DNA from: Moringa oleifera
Lineage: Eukaryota; Streptophyta; Magnoliopsida; Brassicales; Moringaceae
Reading direction: 5' to 3'
Length of the DNA stretch: 64,000 nucleotides
NCBI GenBank assembly: GCA_021397835.1
Contig: JAJFZO010000566.1
Coordinates: 62,001-126,000 of the forward strand
Part shown: piece by piece, positions 1 to 12,700 of the stretch
How positions within the stretch are numbered: the stretch's first letter is position 1
Layout: every line of letters starts with the position of its first letter
Notes under the pieces: generated by a model
What the model was told of the DNA's origin: nothing
What the model saw: the letters and a program-made list of their open reading frames with translations, nothing else
The model's database searches: none
Position numbers and translations under genes: made by a program

Positions 1-126
1 TTGCTCTTCGCTGGAGGACCTGGATAGCAGCGAGGCTGCTGAGTCCTGCAGCTCCTTAGCCTGCTCCACCAATCTGGTCACTTCTTCCTCTACATTGTTC
101 GCCGATTCTTCCAATCTTTTCTCCAT
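1..126 (-). CDS. TMEM120/TMPIT-like membrane protein, 5' part only
   Basis: The first 42 codons are present; the rest lies to the left of the window. The N-terminus is MEKRLEESANN followed by a strongly helical, Glu/Lys/Gln-rich stretch, including EEEVTRLVEQAKELQ and ending in SSSEEQ. This matches the N-terminal coiled coil of plant TMPIT-like proteins (TMEM120 family), which precedes their membrane helices. The chosen ATG is preceded in frame by a TGA and no earlier in-frame ATG. The family is a multi-pass nuclear-envelope or ER membrane protein; its function in plants is not firmly established. The membrane domain is outside the window, so the call rests on the N-terminal similarity and on the neighbouring PMT18-like gene, an arrangement I recall from Arabidopsis chromosome 1. 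Confidence 0.68.
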   Translation of the reverse strand, partial: MEKRLEESANNVEEEVTRLVEQAKELQDSAASLLSRSSSEEQ

Positions 127-1820
127 CTGAGTTCTCAAATCGAACAATTTACCTATCTCTCCTATATGTCAGAGCAATTCTTCCCTCTGTTTCTATTCCA
201 ACTCCTTTCAATGATATGAAATGGTATGACGATCGCCAATTAGATTCGATTCGATTGATCAAAATCCCCCTCTCTCTTAGATTTCAGAAGATAGAGTCGC
301 AGCCGCTCGTTCAATTGAGGCACAGAATCTTTGTTTCTAACCTGAAAAGGAGGAATGGTAGTTTTGCTTCTGGCACTCCAATTCTGATTACAAAGAGAAG
401 AAGAGAAGGGCGAAACTCTCTCTGCTATTTAAGCTTTTATATATATATGGCTGTCCCTTCATTGTCTTTTTGGGGACATGACCCTTCCCCACGGTTGCGG
501 CACCCTCTACACATTTTCATTTTTGTATATATATTTAAGTTTCCTTCTTCTTTAACAACAGTCCCCGTGTCACCTACACTTGGTCAGTCACTCATCCTGC
601 TACGACCATATAATTCACCCTAAAAGAACACAGAAAGGAAAGAAGAAACTTTAACTAAATCGCGGAGAAGCATCATCATCTTTTACAGCATTCTGGTAGT
701 ATTATTTTTCTCTTCTCATCATCGTCTTACCCTAAACTTATGTGAAGAGGAAAAAGAAAAAAGACGGAAACTTTAGCAAATATCCAGTTAAGATCAGGTG
801 ACAGAAAATTAGTACTTGTCAACTTCAAAAAGAAGCGAGCTAATCGACAGCCAAAACAAATCATCCATTTATCCTGCTGATTTCTACACAAAACTGACAG
901 ACAGCTTCATGCATCACAGTTTAAACCACATTCTTAAAATCATTACTACAATATCTCCGTGGAGAATGCAGCTTTCGGGCATTAAATTAAGAAAATGTGA
1001 ATACTTTCCATTTAGTTTTGTTATGGCAAGTTGTAGAACCAAAGGAATGGCCACGTGGATTGCCCAAGAAATGAAATCTTAATTGGCACTTGGCAACAAG
1101 TGTGCTCTGTTGCGTTGAATTTGCCTCGTACTATGGTTCGCAGGTAGCTGTTTTCATAGGTTAGATATGAATTCCATGTGGCTCCGCTGTGCGGTTGAGT
1201 TTGGGTTGGCAACCCTCAGTTTCTCTTTTCTTCAAACCAACTCTTCTATCCCATTTCTCCCTCTATCAACTCAGCTTTACAAGTCACAATTCAATAACGT
1301 TTGGCAATCCCAGTCATACCAACTTGGTTAGTTGGTGACATTTGGATACTGGATTCTACGTCCCAAAAGCTTGCACCAAACCCGAAAGCTTGCACCAAAA
1401 GTTTTATATTTTTTACCAGAGCAAGCGACATCCTATTTTCTCCCTGTTAGTCATGAAAAAGAGAAAGAGAGAGACCATGAATCTGATAGAAGAGAGGAGA
1501 GAGAAGGTCCACTGAAAGTGAAAACCTTCCATTCTCCCACAGAAAAAGTGAAAATTCAGTAGTTCTTATTATTCTCCAGCAGAAACACCTAGATGCTTAG
1601 AATAAAGGCAGATCATAAAATTTACTATAACTTAAACAAATAAGCTATTGTTAAATAATGATACAACTATAAGTTGTTTTCCTAATAGTTACTCATAGAA
1701 AAATATGTTGATGTGCCAAACCTATTTTCTTTTTCCAACTTGAAAGGAACAGCAGCCTTGAGGACAACCTCAGTTATCTTCACATTGCCTCCTCAAGGAA
1801 AAGAAAAAAACATGCCCCTA
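127..1820. other. Intergenic: TMEM120-like promoter/5' UTR and PMT 3' flank
   Basis: No coding region is supported here. The part next to position 126 must hold the 5' UTR and promoter of the leftward TMEM120-like gene. A (TA)n stretch near 438-450 and pyrimidine-rich tracts are visible. The part up to 1820 is the 3' UTR and terminator region of the PMT gene. Open frames in this interval show no family resemblance and no codon structure. Confidence 0.6.
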
Positions 1821-4331
1821 CTAGCTTTGTTTCTCTGCACTTGCTTCACCAGTCCAGTAAGTTTTGACAGCAACAAGAATTTTCTCTGGATTAAATGGTC
1901 CGCTCTCATGGTCCATTAGCTGGCTCTTCCATCTCATTCCATTTGTTATAGTCTGAATCTTCACAAGGAGATCCACAGTGTCCCTGATTATAACTGTCCC
2001 TTCTGGCCTCAGAATTCTATCCATCTCTAGCAAGATGTAGGTCATGTTACACCTTTAACACACATAGAAACAACCCGTCAGACAGAGATTGCAACGTTTC
2101 AAGTCTCGTTCTTCTTCGTTTACATTATTTGAGGCCAACATCATAACAAATCAAAAATATAAGAATATGAGCATATCCCGACTAGAGTTTTACCTGTCCT
2201 GATACATGCTGAACACCCCACTTGCGTGGATGAGATCATATGTTCTTGGATATGTTGAGAATGCCTCACACCAATCCTGATATGTCCCAATGAAACCTCG
2301 TTCATATATCACACCTAAAGTGTCTTTATCTGAATCAACAGGGACAACATTCATAATCCAAACTGGATATTTTGACATCACTGCAGCAAATCCTCCAATG
2401 TAAGCATTCATGTCCATTATATTCCGATATCCTCCATGGGTCAATGGATTTATCATCCTCTTATAATGAGTCACCCTGTCCTTCCACAGTTCATTATCTT
2501 CTAGGAATTTCTCAGAATTGATGCCTGGTATTGTATCCCTGCTAATTCTAGGGGGGACAGCAAACGCTCGCTCAGGCCATTTCTCCAGTGCACCACCAGC
2601 AACTTCCTCTGAGCTGGTTACCTCTGGCAATGGGGTTATGCAGGTTTCCATATCTTTGTACCTTTCAAGTACACAAAACAGAAGCAAAAGGAGTCAACTA
2701 AAAAGTTCCTTTTTTTTTTTTTTGCAATAATATAATCCAAATATTAGCATGAAAAATGCTAAGGGACTACCAAGCAGCATCTGGATTGCCTGAATTGCAA
2801 ATTTGAGGTATTTTATAAATTTTCCTGCTCTTAATGCACTCAATGTGATTGAGAGGCTTCTGCCAAATTGCTAGATCATCCTGTTCGATCACTTTTTTCC
2901 AGCACAGACGCTTGGCTGTGTCCTCAATAGCATCTTGTTCTTGCTTTAAATCTTCCTGGGTTCTTTCCCAGCCTCTCCAGTACTTCTTCCAGCGGATTGG
3001 CGGACCAGAGAGGATCCAATAACCACCAGGTCGAAGAACTCTATCCACTTCGATTAGATACATCCCGTCTGTGACAATTAAATGGGATTCTTCAAGACAG
3101 GTTTTTTTAAAACCTAATTCATGGATAAGAATGAGGAATGGTAATATCCAGTTTATGCCAATTTGACTATCTAGCTACAGAGACAACGGTCTTCCATTAT
3201 TGAGCAACAGATATCAGATACAAATAAGTGAAACCTCACCATACTGAATCCAGGGTATCAGACAACGAGAACAGTGAGCCATATCAAAGGCTCTTGCTGG
3301 GTAAGGAGTTCTCTGTGAAGCCATGATGCCAATCATGGCAGGAACTCCCCGTTCCAGGGCAAATTGGACCTGTGCTTCATGAGTATCTCTTGGGGCAAAA
3401 GACATTGCCAGGATGTCCCTCTTCAACAAGTAGGCTCCCCAACTTGCAACCTGGACATCCATAACAAGCACAGCTAAAGGACAAACTTCTTGTGTTGCAT
3501 GCTAACTGTAAATGAATTGCTAAGTGAAAGCTGTCTGAACAAACAGAAATGAAACGAATTCTACTAAAGGTGCGTGTCTGGAGGAAAATACAAGATTATA
3601 TATGCTAATTCACTTACGCCACAGCCTGTGTCAATGGCTGTTCTGATGTTTCCATTAGCAAGAGGAATGAGCTTGCCAATATCATCAATATAAGCATCAG
3701 CTCCACGCGGGAACATAGTGCCTCCCCCAGGGAATCTGAAGCGGTCACCCTCTACTTGAATCCAGTTCTGAATGGCCTTCTCAATGCTGAGCTCTTTGTG
3801 GGGAATATTGACATACCAGGCATAATCTCGGCTCTGTGGCCATTTGAAAGGTGTCTTATAATTAGGTGGAGCAGGAATGAGGCAAAGGAGGAGCTCTTCC
3901 TTGGTGGGGCAATGGCGCTCCCTGTACTTCAACATGTTCCGATCAAATCTCCTTGCTCTCAGTTTATCTTGGCATGGAGTGTATTCACTGTATGATATGT
4001 CACATGGCGGGAAGTACTGTGGGGCTTCTGCGGCGTCATTGGTGCCGATTTGATGATGGCTTTCAAAGTCCAAGACCACAGATGCTGATGCCAAAGAAGA
4101 TGAGGATGGACTGAAGGGAGAATTGCTGTCCTCGGATGGATGGGATCTATCATCACACCCAACTCTATTGTAGACTTCGGCTTGGGTGGTAGGGACAGTG
4201 TTATTCTGCCACGCCCCCAGAATGTAAAACAATATGCAGAGGCCACTAACCCCAAGGATCCAAGTTAGACGCCTCCTCCTTAATTCCAGCTGGTGATGAT
4301 GCTTTGGTGACCCACTGTGCTCTTTGGCCAT
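1821..4331 (-). CDS. PMT18: Probable methyltransferase PMT18-like (QUASIMODO2/TSD2 family)
   Basis: Five coding exons: 4331-3618, 3450-3240, 3068-2771, 2661-2194 and 2052-1821. All have GT-AG junctions and matching phases. They give 1923 nt, 640 aa, the normal family length. The family are type II Golgi membrane proteins thought to methylate pectin (homogalacturonan) or other wall polymers with S-adenosylmethionine. A short basic cytosolic tail ending in four Arg precedes one membrane anchor at about residues 23-41. A Ser-rich stem and the family '[12 protein letters not shown]' block follow. The SAM-binding motif I is D234-TGCG at the end of exon 1, continued by VASWGAYLL in exon 2. Other family blocks seen are [35 protein letters not shown] and [14 protein letters not shown]. 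The sequence is closest in memory to Arabidopsis PMT18/PMT17. No frameshift or stop interrupts it. The exact substrate is an inference from the family. Confidence 0.95.
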
Positions 4332-6701
4332 TATAACCCCTGCATTTAACTAGGCACTTTCGTTACCCAAAAGAGACCAAGAAAATAGGTGTTTGAAGTC
4401 CCGAACTTCTGATAACTGATGATGATAGTAGCACTCATTATGAAGCAAATTCAAGTTCGCAAAAATAGTTAGGGCCAAAAGCATCCCACTTTTGAAAATT
4501 ATGTTTTCAGAAAAGGAAACAATATATGGCTTAACATAACATGAAACGGAGGCAGGCTGCCAAGGATAATGGCTGAAATAAACTGCAAAAGGAATGTACA
4601 ACTTAAGCGTTGATAGAAAGCTAAAAAATGAAGATTCATCAGCTTCAACGGATGGAATCAAACACAGACAGAGAAGAGAGTAAGGAAAAAGGGCTGAGAG
4701 CTCCAAGGATTGAATTATATGGAAAAGGAAAGCCAGCACCAAATATTAACTTAATTATCACACATGAACATTATCAAATTAACTCAAAGCTGAAGAAAAC
4801 AGATTATTAAATCCAGCGCTGCACTACGAAGTGCCATCAGACAGAAATGGAGGAGAACAGGGTGCTCACGCAACATGTGAATAACTTAAACAGCGATTGT
4901 AGAAGATTTCTTCATGGTTTTACGGCAAAAATATTCTTTTCATCACTGTCAATAAACCCCAGAAAAAAAAAAAGAAAAACAAGCTAACATAACCTGAGCT
5001 GCAGATAAAACCACAGGAAATATGTAGTGTGCTAGATGACGGCAACCTCAAAATAAAATAAAACAAAACAAAAGGGAATTCATACCTTGTGATTAACCTG
5101 AGAAGATAGTGATTGTCGACTAAAAACTACTCGACTCCCCAGAAACTTTGGGGGGAGCTCCTTGATATTTGGTGTCCTTCAGTTTAAAAGCTAAAAATAC
5201 ACGAAAATATTCTCAGAGAGGGATGAAAAGAGAGAAGAAAGGACAACATGACAAAGATCGATAGAAGTATGGAACGCAGGTAGACATGGAGGAGGGAGAG
5301 AGACTTATGACAATAAGAAAAGTTGGTTGCATGAGAAAAAACATTAGAAAGTCTCCACCATTACAGGAAGTGGGGAGTGATGAGTACTGACACTGTTGTT
5401 ATTGTTTGTCAAAGAGGAAAAGAGACTGGTGATTGGATATCAGTGTTTATATCTCAGATTTATGTAATCCAAAAATGGAGTCAGGGAAGAGAGCTGGATT
5501 TGGTCTAAGAAATGACCAAAGCGCTGGCACATTCCGAGCATTCTCAGGAGACTGACCAGCCTCCTTTTCCTCTCCTCCGTCAGACGTCATTTTTTCTTTG
5601 TCTCACTTTACAGTTTCCCTGCTTTTTAGGTTCCTAACCCACCATTTGTCTAAAAGCATACAGGCAAATTCCTTTATTTATTAATAGCATTGCTGCCACA
5701 TAACACCATCTTTTTCGTGCAAATTCAGCCGTTTATCTTTTGTATGGGGCCTGAGCTGCTACAACTTGCGACCCCTGCAGGGTGCCTCAATTGGCAATGC
5801 ACAGATGATATTTTTGTTTTGTCACTAGTGTTCTGCTGGCAGTCTTCTAATTCCCGTGAAGCCTGCCAAGTGCCAACCGCTGCAAAGAAACAAGAAAGCA
5901 AGCCTGATCCATTGACAGTGAACTTGAGCTCTGTATTTGGTTAGTTTTTATGATAATGAAATAATTTAAGTGAGCCATTATGCATGGCCTGTATTGACTG
6001 ATCAGGAAGCTTGCATGTGGCTGTAAAAGTAGAAAAGGAAGATGATGATGATGAAGAATAAGGCCAAAGGCATCTGATTCATGATGTCGATTAAAAGACA
6101 AACACGTTTCAAAATGGGATCCAGCGAAATTTGATTATGTTACTTCTTTTTATTATAACAGTGATTTAAATTTTCATCAAACAACTTAAATTAAGGGCAG
6201 GAACCCACACCATGCAATCTTCAGATAAAAAGCAAAGGAAGTTTGTGGCAAATGTCCCACTACAGGGGGAAGAGACTTTTTCTTCATTATTACCACCCTC
6301 TTTTTTCTTTTTCTAAAAAAGAGTAACATTTAAATCCGATTCCCTTTAACAGGTAGATTGCATTAGGTATACTAGTGTTTGAACAAAGAAGAAAAATGGG
6401 ATGATATTGTTGCCTCAATTTTGCTACTTGCAGAGACTGCCAACACATGGTATATTGCAAATTGAAATTACTGGTTTACAGTATATCCAAAACTCAGACA
6501 AGAAGAGTGCTTTCTTACCAAAATAACAGCATATACACATCACAAGCTGCATTACAATGTGTACAAGCAGCAACCATATCATCTTCAAGAAACCCACAGG
6601 ATTCCCTCTTTCTCCTCCTCAACTATAGCATATGACACTCTGCAGCAAGATTACCCAATCCAACAATGCAAACTGACACAAAACAGAAAAATGACAGTGG
6701 C
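4332..6701. other. Intergenic: PMT promoter/5' UTR and HEATR6-like 3' flank
   Basis: This is the spacer between two genes on the same strand. Near 4332-5600 it should contain the PMT leader and promoter. A purine-rich tract, GA-repeat-like on the plus strand and pyrimidine-rich on the coding strand, lies at about 5205-5320. The 6300-6701 part is the expected 3' UTR of the HEATR6-like gene. No additional gene is supported. Confidence 0.5.
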
Positions 6702-9700
6702 TTACTGACTCACAATCTGCTGCATGCTGCTATTTAGCTTCTCAAACTTCTGAGAAATAGCATGATGATTCATGCCTTTACATACTTCAGCTAATGATCT
6801 TAATGCTTTCGATATCATTTCTCTCTTTTGGCTCCCAACATCAGTTTGAGCAGTTGACTTCCCCAACGATGAGCACAGCAATTTAAACCACTCCTCAAGA
6901 AAGCAGGCCTTCTATATAAAGAGAATGAGTTGAAGAAGTTTAACAAATTAAAAAGAAGAATTCTTGCCATATCAGAAAAAATAAATCACCATAAAGCGGT
7001 GTATGATAAATCCTCTCTTCAATTTTGATATTTTGGAAGCCACAAATGCATGAAGGCTAACGAAGGCATTAGACATCCTTGGGCAAAGGCATGCATTCAT
7101 GGCAATGATAATGCGGACATGCACAAAGGTGCTGCAAACAATTTTCTTCCCTCATTGATTTAACCATCATAGTATCTCAATATCTAAAATTTAAGATACT
7201 TCATCAGCAAGTATTTACAATGGCATCCCCAAATTGAAAGATGCATATGCCACATGTTGACTTAGTGTTGACCAAATGTCTGCATTAAAAACATATATTC
7301 GGAAAAATTTTAGACATGACTAAAGCTTTACAAATGCAGTCAAGGTCTGTGAAACATCAGTGCCTGAAATATATCAAGACAACATAAAGGAATAATAGTA
7401 CAACCAGAAAAACACCATCGTTAAACAAAATACTTCCTAGGCCAGGAGCAGATTACGTGAAACTGAGCAGCTTTAATTTCATGACCACAGATGGATCTAG
7501 GATTTTAAGGATGGGCAGGAATAAAATACATACCAATGATACTTTTGAATAGAATGTTTCACGTATCTGTGCATGCAATATATATGTGATTTAAATTTCA
7601 CTCTTTTAGGTTTTTCGTATCATAGTAGTAATTGAAGATTAAGATTCATATTCTATGGTTTGATATGAAATCCTATTTGCAATCATAATTATTCAATAAC
7701 TAAAATGCTTACCTTCACAAGGAAATCTTTCAGAGGCTGGTCATCAATGCTTGAAGCAAGACTGAGAACATGCAACATGGTTGAGGTTAACTGTCACAGT
7801 AAAGAGGATAAAATATTGTTAAATCTGAAAAAAGAAAAAAAGGCAAATAAAAAGTTGCAATACTAGAGTTCATTATCATGTAATTAACTCTATTCTGCTA
7901 GCGTTGCACGCTATTGGTGGTTTTGTAAATAAATTTTCTTCTGAAACAAAAGAAGGTTACAATTTTAACTGTGACAACTCTTTCAAAAGATTGCTTAGTA
8001 CATAACTTGGGGGGAACTTGACCTGCTTCTCAAGCGCAACCTTATATTTGAAACTTGACGGTGATGATACTTGGTCTGAACCTAGATTCTCAAGGATATG
8101 TTCCAGACCTTTAACAACATCCGAAAAGGATTTCCCGAAATCTGCATCAAACAGATGAACAGAAAAGAAAGCAACCATGTGCATCAGCTTTAGAAGCGAT
8201 GAGAACAGTAATACTGCCCTGAGAAGTTTATCAACTTATTCAACAGTAACAAATATAAGTTTGACAAGTACTGTTTACAGGAAGAGGCACAGTTTGCTAA
8301 GATAGTCAAAACCATGTTTTACCATGATATGTGGACTATAAGATAATACTACATCTCACCAAGTGCTGACACCGGAACAGCCAAAGCAGCAGCAGCTTGT
8401 ATCCGGATCTTAAAGTTGGAAGAATCGCGTAGTAGTAGCAGTAGAATACTAAAAACAGATGGAGCCCTGCAAAAAAAGCTCTTAACAGAATTATAATTAC
8501 ATTAAAGAGCCGCTCAATATTTACATAGGACAATGTGCAAACGAAGGAGACTCAAGTAATTTAAACAAAGCACATGCAGGTAAATGATCAATGAATTACT
8601 TGACTAGAACTTTCAGCAAGAAGTTATAAGCTGCCATAGCATACAATATCAGCAAAATAATTGAATATTCTGTTTAAGGAATATCAACCAAAACAGAAAG
8701 AGAAATATGAAAAGCAAGACACTTATGCAATGGTCTTAACTATAAGATCAAACTATTTGTCACCCAAAAGCTGTATATATATATATATATATTTGATAGC
8801 CATGGTATTGGACAACATTCCTTTTGCATTTAACTTGGGGCCCAATTAACTAATCCTCGGAACTCGGTAAGATTCAGGAAAATCCTGTCCCCAGGCAAAG
8901 TAGGGTTTCAGTGGGGGAACTGAACTAGGACCTCTTTCAGCCTCCGCTCACAGTGACCACAGGGCTACACCCACCTGGTACCTAACAGCTAAATATTATT
9001 TGCCAGACATAGCACAAAGCTGGAGATATTTGTACAAGCTAAAGTACTTCTTGCACATGATTAGTCTAATCAATCACTGAAGAAGAGTGCATCTATTTTG
9101 TTTTGCTGTTGTAAAAGACGTATAAACATAATTGGATTTCCAATAGAAATTTCATGACATTATGACATTGTTGGACCATCCATGCTTTCTTCCATCTATT
9201 CCTTTTTTCTATTTTTCTCCTTTTTCTAGGGGATGAGGGAGAGGTGTCCACATCAGCTGCACTGAATTGGTCTAGCATGAGAAACCAAGCAAACACTGCC
9301 ACATGATATTCCTTTGTCCTTATGCATGTTAATGCATACATACATTAAGACTGCCAGAACATAGAACCTAGTCAGGAAATGATCAAGGAACACATGCAGA
9401 TAACATTAGAAACAGGAATATGATTAGGTACTGAAACAAAAATGAAACTAATAGGAGCAACTTTGACATACTAGAGATCCAAGACTTGGTTTTCTACCAC
9501 GTACCCTTCTTCAAGTACAATTTTTTCAAAATTCTGACTTATATAAAACAACTTAATGCCTATATGATGGAAGTTTTTCAGTCCAAATGGAGACAATTTC
9601 TCAAATATGATTCATGGCTGACAAACAATTAACAAAACTGAGACAGCTTAAGATGGACGTTTTTCTGTAAATGACATTGCAAAACCTCATTAGAAGGGAA

Positions 9701-12700
9701 CTACTCAGCATATTTTAGATGTTTTGGGAAACCTAGGGGTTCTTGGTTATGGACCAAACAATGCATATCCAATTGTGCAAATTAATACATCCAACTTCGT
9801 GGCTTCCCCTTTCAGTGGTCTTCCTAGCAATTTTTCTATGTACAGCTAACTAAGTCTTGAGTTCAATGAACTCGGTTGGCTCTCATCATAATTTGGTTAG
9901 AAGAAGAAAGAGAAAAAGGAAGGAAGAAACTAGCTTTATAAGTGATCTTCTCTGTACAACCAGTGTGAAATATTTTATCTCATCCATATGTACATATTAA
10001 AACTTAATCCAGAAGAGAAACACAATGCACTTTCATAAGGCCAAACAACTTTGGTTCACCAACTCATGATTAAACTCTTCTTAGCATGCATCAAGATCAA
10101 ATTAAAGGAAAAAAGAAAGGAAAAAGAAAAACTGAAACACACATGCCAAGAGCTAGAAGTGCAACTATGTAAAGGAATTTATTACTGATACCAGTCCATT
10201 TCCTGCAGTTTTATCGTCTCATTTAAAAACAGGTTGCTGAATGCGTGACAAACATTCCACTGGACCTGTTAAATAGAGATTTATACTTCAGAATAGAAAA
10301 TAATAGAACTGACCTTCCAAAAAAAAGGAGAAAGAAAAGATGTGGATATAAATCCACTAAGCTGGGCTCTAACTAAAGTATTGTACCAAAGTCTAACAAT
10401 GGGAGACAATACCTTAACATTTCCAGTTGTAACACAAGAAAGAAATGCCTGCACCATTTTCTCAAGCCAGCTTGAATCTTGCAAAGACCCTGGATGGTAT
10501 TGATCTGATACACATCCATGACTGCCCTTGAGGCTGCTTCCTGGCAGCACTTCATCACTGTTGGATGTCAAAGATAAGTCCGTATGCTCTAGTGGCTTAT
10601 CATGCACGCCAGATGAACTTGTGAACAAGGTAAATCTTGAGATATTTCCAAGAGCCCTCACAGCATTCGATTTGACCTAACAGGAAGAAAAACAAAGGAC
10701 TAAGGGGTTCAATAATGAAGATTCAAACGTTATTCACTAAGTAGACAATTGTACCAATCTCTATCAGTCTCTAATCAAGCTCTTCTTGACAAAATACAAC
10801 AAATTGAAGAGAGTAAATATCATATATTTTGGGCCAAGCCAGTAGGAAGGAACACCCATTCAATTAATACTAGTTTCTTCATATTAAATTAGTTTTTAAT
10901 TGGTGGCACGAACCAACCACAAAAACTATTACTTTATTCAGAGCAGGTAAAGTCCATATCAATGGAGCTGGAAGAAAAACTACAGAATGATGTAAAATTA
11001 GTTCAGTTTTCTCAGTTCCAGTGATCAAGGCACGTCTTATATTTTTCAAATCGTTTTAACCAAGATATGTCTTGTGCTTTTCCCCTTCTTCTCATATGCT
11101 TACCCTCCCCCTTCTTCTCTATTGGGACATTAATACACACTAATCAAAACTCAGAAAAAGGAAGCATTAGCATGGAAAAAACTACAACAAAGAGCACATG
11201 AAAATCATAGAAAGGATAAAACTATAACAGGCCTTGAGAAAATCCAAAAAGAGACTGTGCTCGACCATGCAGAAAAAGATAGAGCGACAGGAGAAAGAGA
11301 AACTACATCAAAATCTTACCTTGCCACAATTGAAGTCAATTATGCATGTATGAAAACAGTAAAGACAGAAACTAATTATTATGACCTTGACAATCGACCA
11401 ACATGCTTACCTTGTCTCCATCCCTTGTTAGACGCAAAGCACATTCAGTTAACAATTCAATTAGTTGGCTATCCACACTTGAGCCTATAATAAACAAAGT
11501 AGAAGGATAGTTCACTTGAAATGAATGATATATTTGACAAATGAGTATGCTAAACTTAAAATCAATCTGATAACCTATGCCCACCTCTACACTGCTCCAA
11601 GGAAAAATCATAAATACAGTGACGTAGAGAATCACATATGTTTGCCAGAGCCCAGGATGCTGTTATCCGCACCTGAATTAAGAAGTATTTGCAGGTAATG
11701 TTTACAGTAAAATACAGAACAAATGTTAAGTACACTATTCAAGAAAGAAAGGAACAGTATAAGAAAAGAATACCGAGACCAAAGGATCACGAGTGTTAAT
11801 CTCAATAGCATTGATAAACTGGACAAGGACCTCTGCACTACATATTTTAAGAGTTCAGTAAATATTTTGTTTACAGTTCTCACACAAACAATTGAAGAAA
11901 TTAGAAATATATGGTTGATCATTCAGAAAAGCTTCAGAATCACCTATGAGAAATTTCTAGAAAACATGAGATGACACCAATGGCTCGGCAAGCAGCTGAC
12001 CTAACTGGAGGAGCCTCATCATGTAAAGCAGCAGAAGTCTACAAAGGTTTTTCCAGGTGTCATGTGCAAACTAGTTACTTATTCTCTTCATCAATGGCAA
12101 AACAGAAAGCAGAGTCAGGATAAAATGAATGTTACATGAAGACTCACCACGGAAGAAATGATGAAACGTTTTTTCTCCCTTGTGAGAGAGAAGAAAACTG
12201 AGGAAGTAATACCAGCAAAGCAAGTAACTGTTGCAGTCCTCACCTTCCAGAAAAAGGAAAAAGTCTATATAAGGTAAGAAAGGAAAAATGTAGATCTTAA
12301 ATATCAGTTAGATTCACCATGTTGGGCACAATGGAAAGATATATAATCATGACAGGAATTGGAAATACATAATATAATTATGCTAGAACAGAAAAACGAG
12401 ATGTTCTGTCTAGCCTGATATAGTATGTAAGCAGAAGAGCACGCCAAATACTGAAGACCTAAAACCAGGCAAAACAGCCGCTTGGCGTATGACTCATCTG
12501 TGGTGGATATCATCTATTCCTTCACCAAATTAATCGAGATAAGCCAAACCGAAAGCAATGTCTACTATCAAGAAAAACTCTATTATAGTCAGATTTTGGT
12601 GAGAGACAGTGAAATAGACCAAATACAATTTCATTTGAAGCTACCTTCTTTAAAAAAAAAAAAAAAAGAAAAAATATAAGATCTGAATTACCTTCTGACC

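Noticed and set aside
216..623. 135-residue open frame at the left edge
   Set aside because: It overlaps the expected leader and promoter of the leftward TMEM120-like gene, has low-complexity composition and resembles no family.
5690..6101. Overlapping open frames on both strands between PMT and the HEATR6-like gene
   Set aside because: No family resemblance, no splice context, and both strands are open, as expected by chance.
8866..8985. GC-richer island with 'gtgggggaactgaac' and 'ggacctctttcagcctccgc' inside a HEATR6-like intron
   Set aside because: Looks like a fragment of a dispersed plant repeat, but I see no termini, target duplication or coding part to name it.
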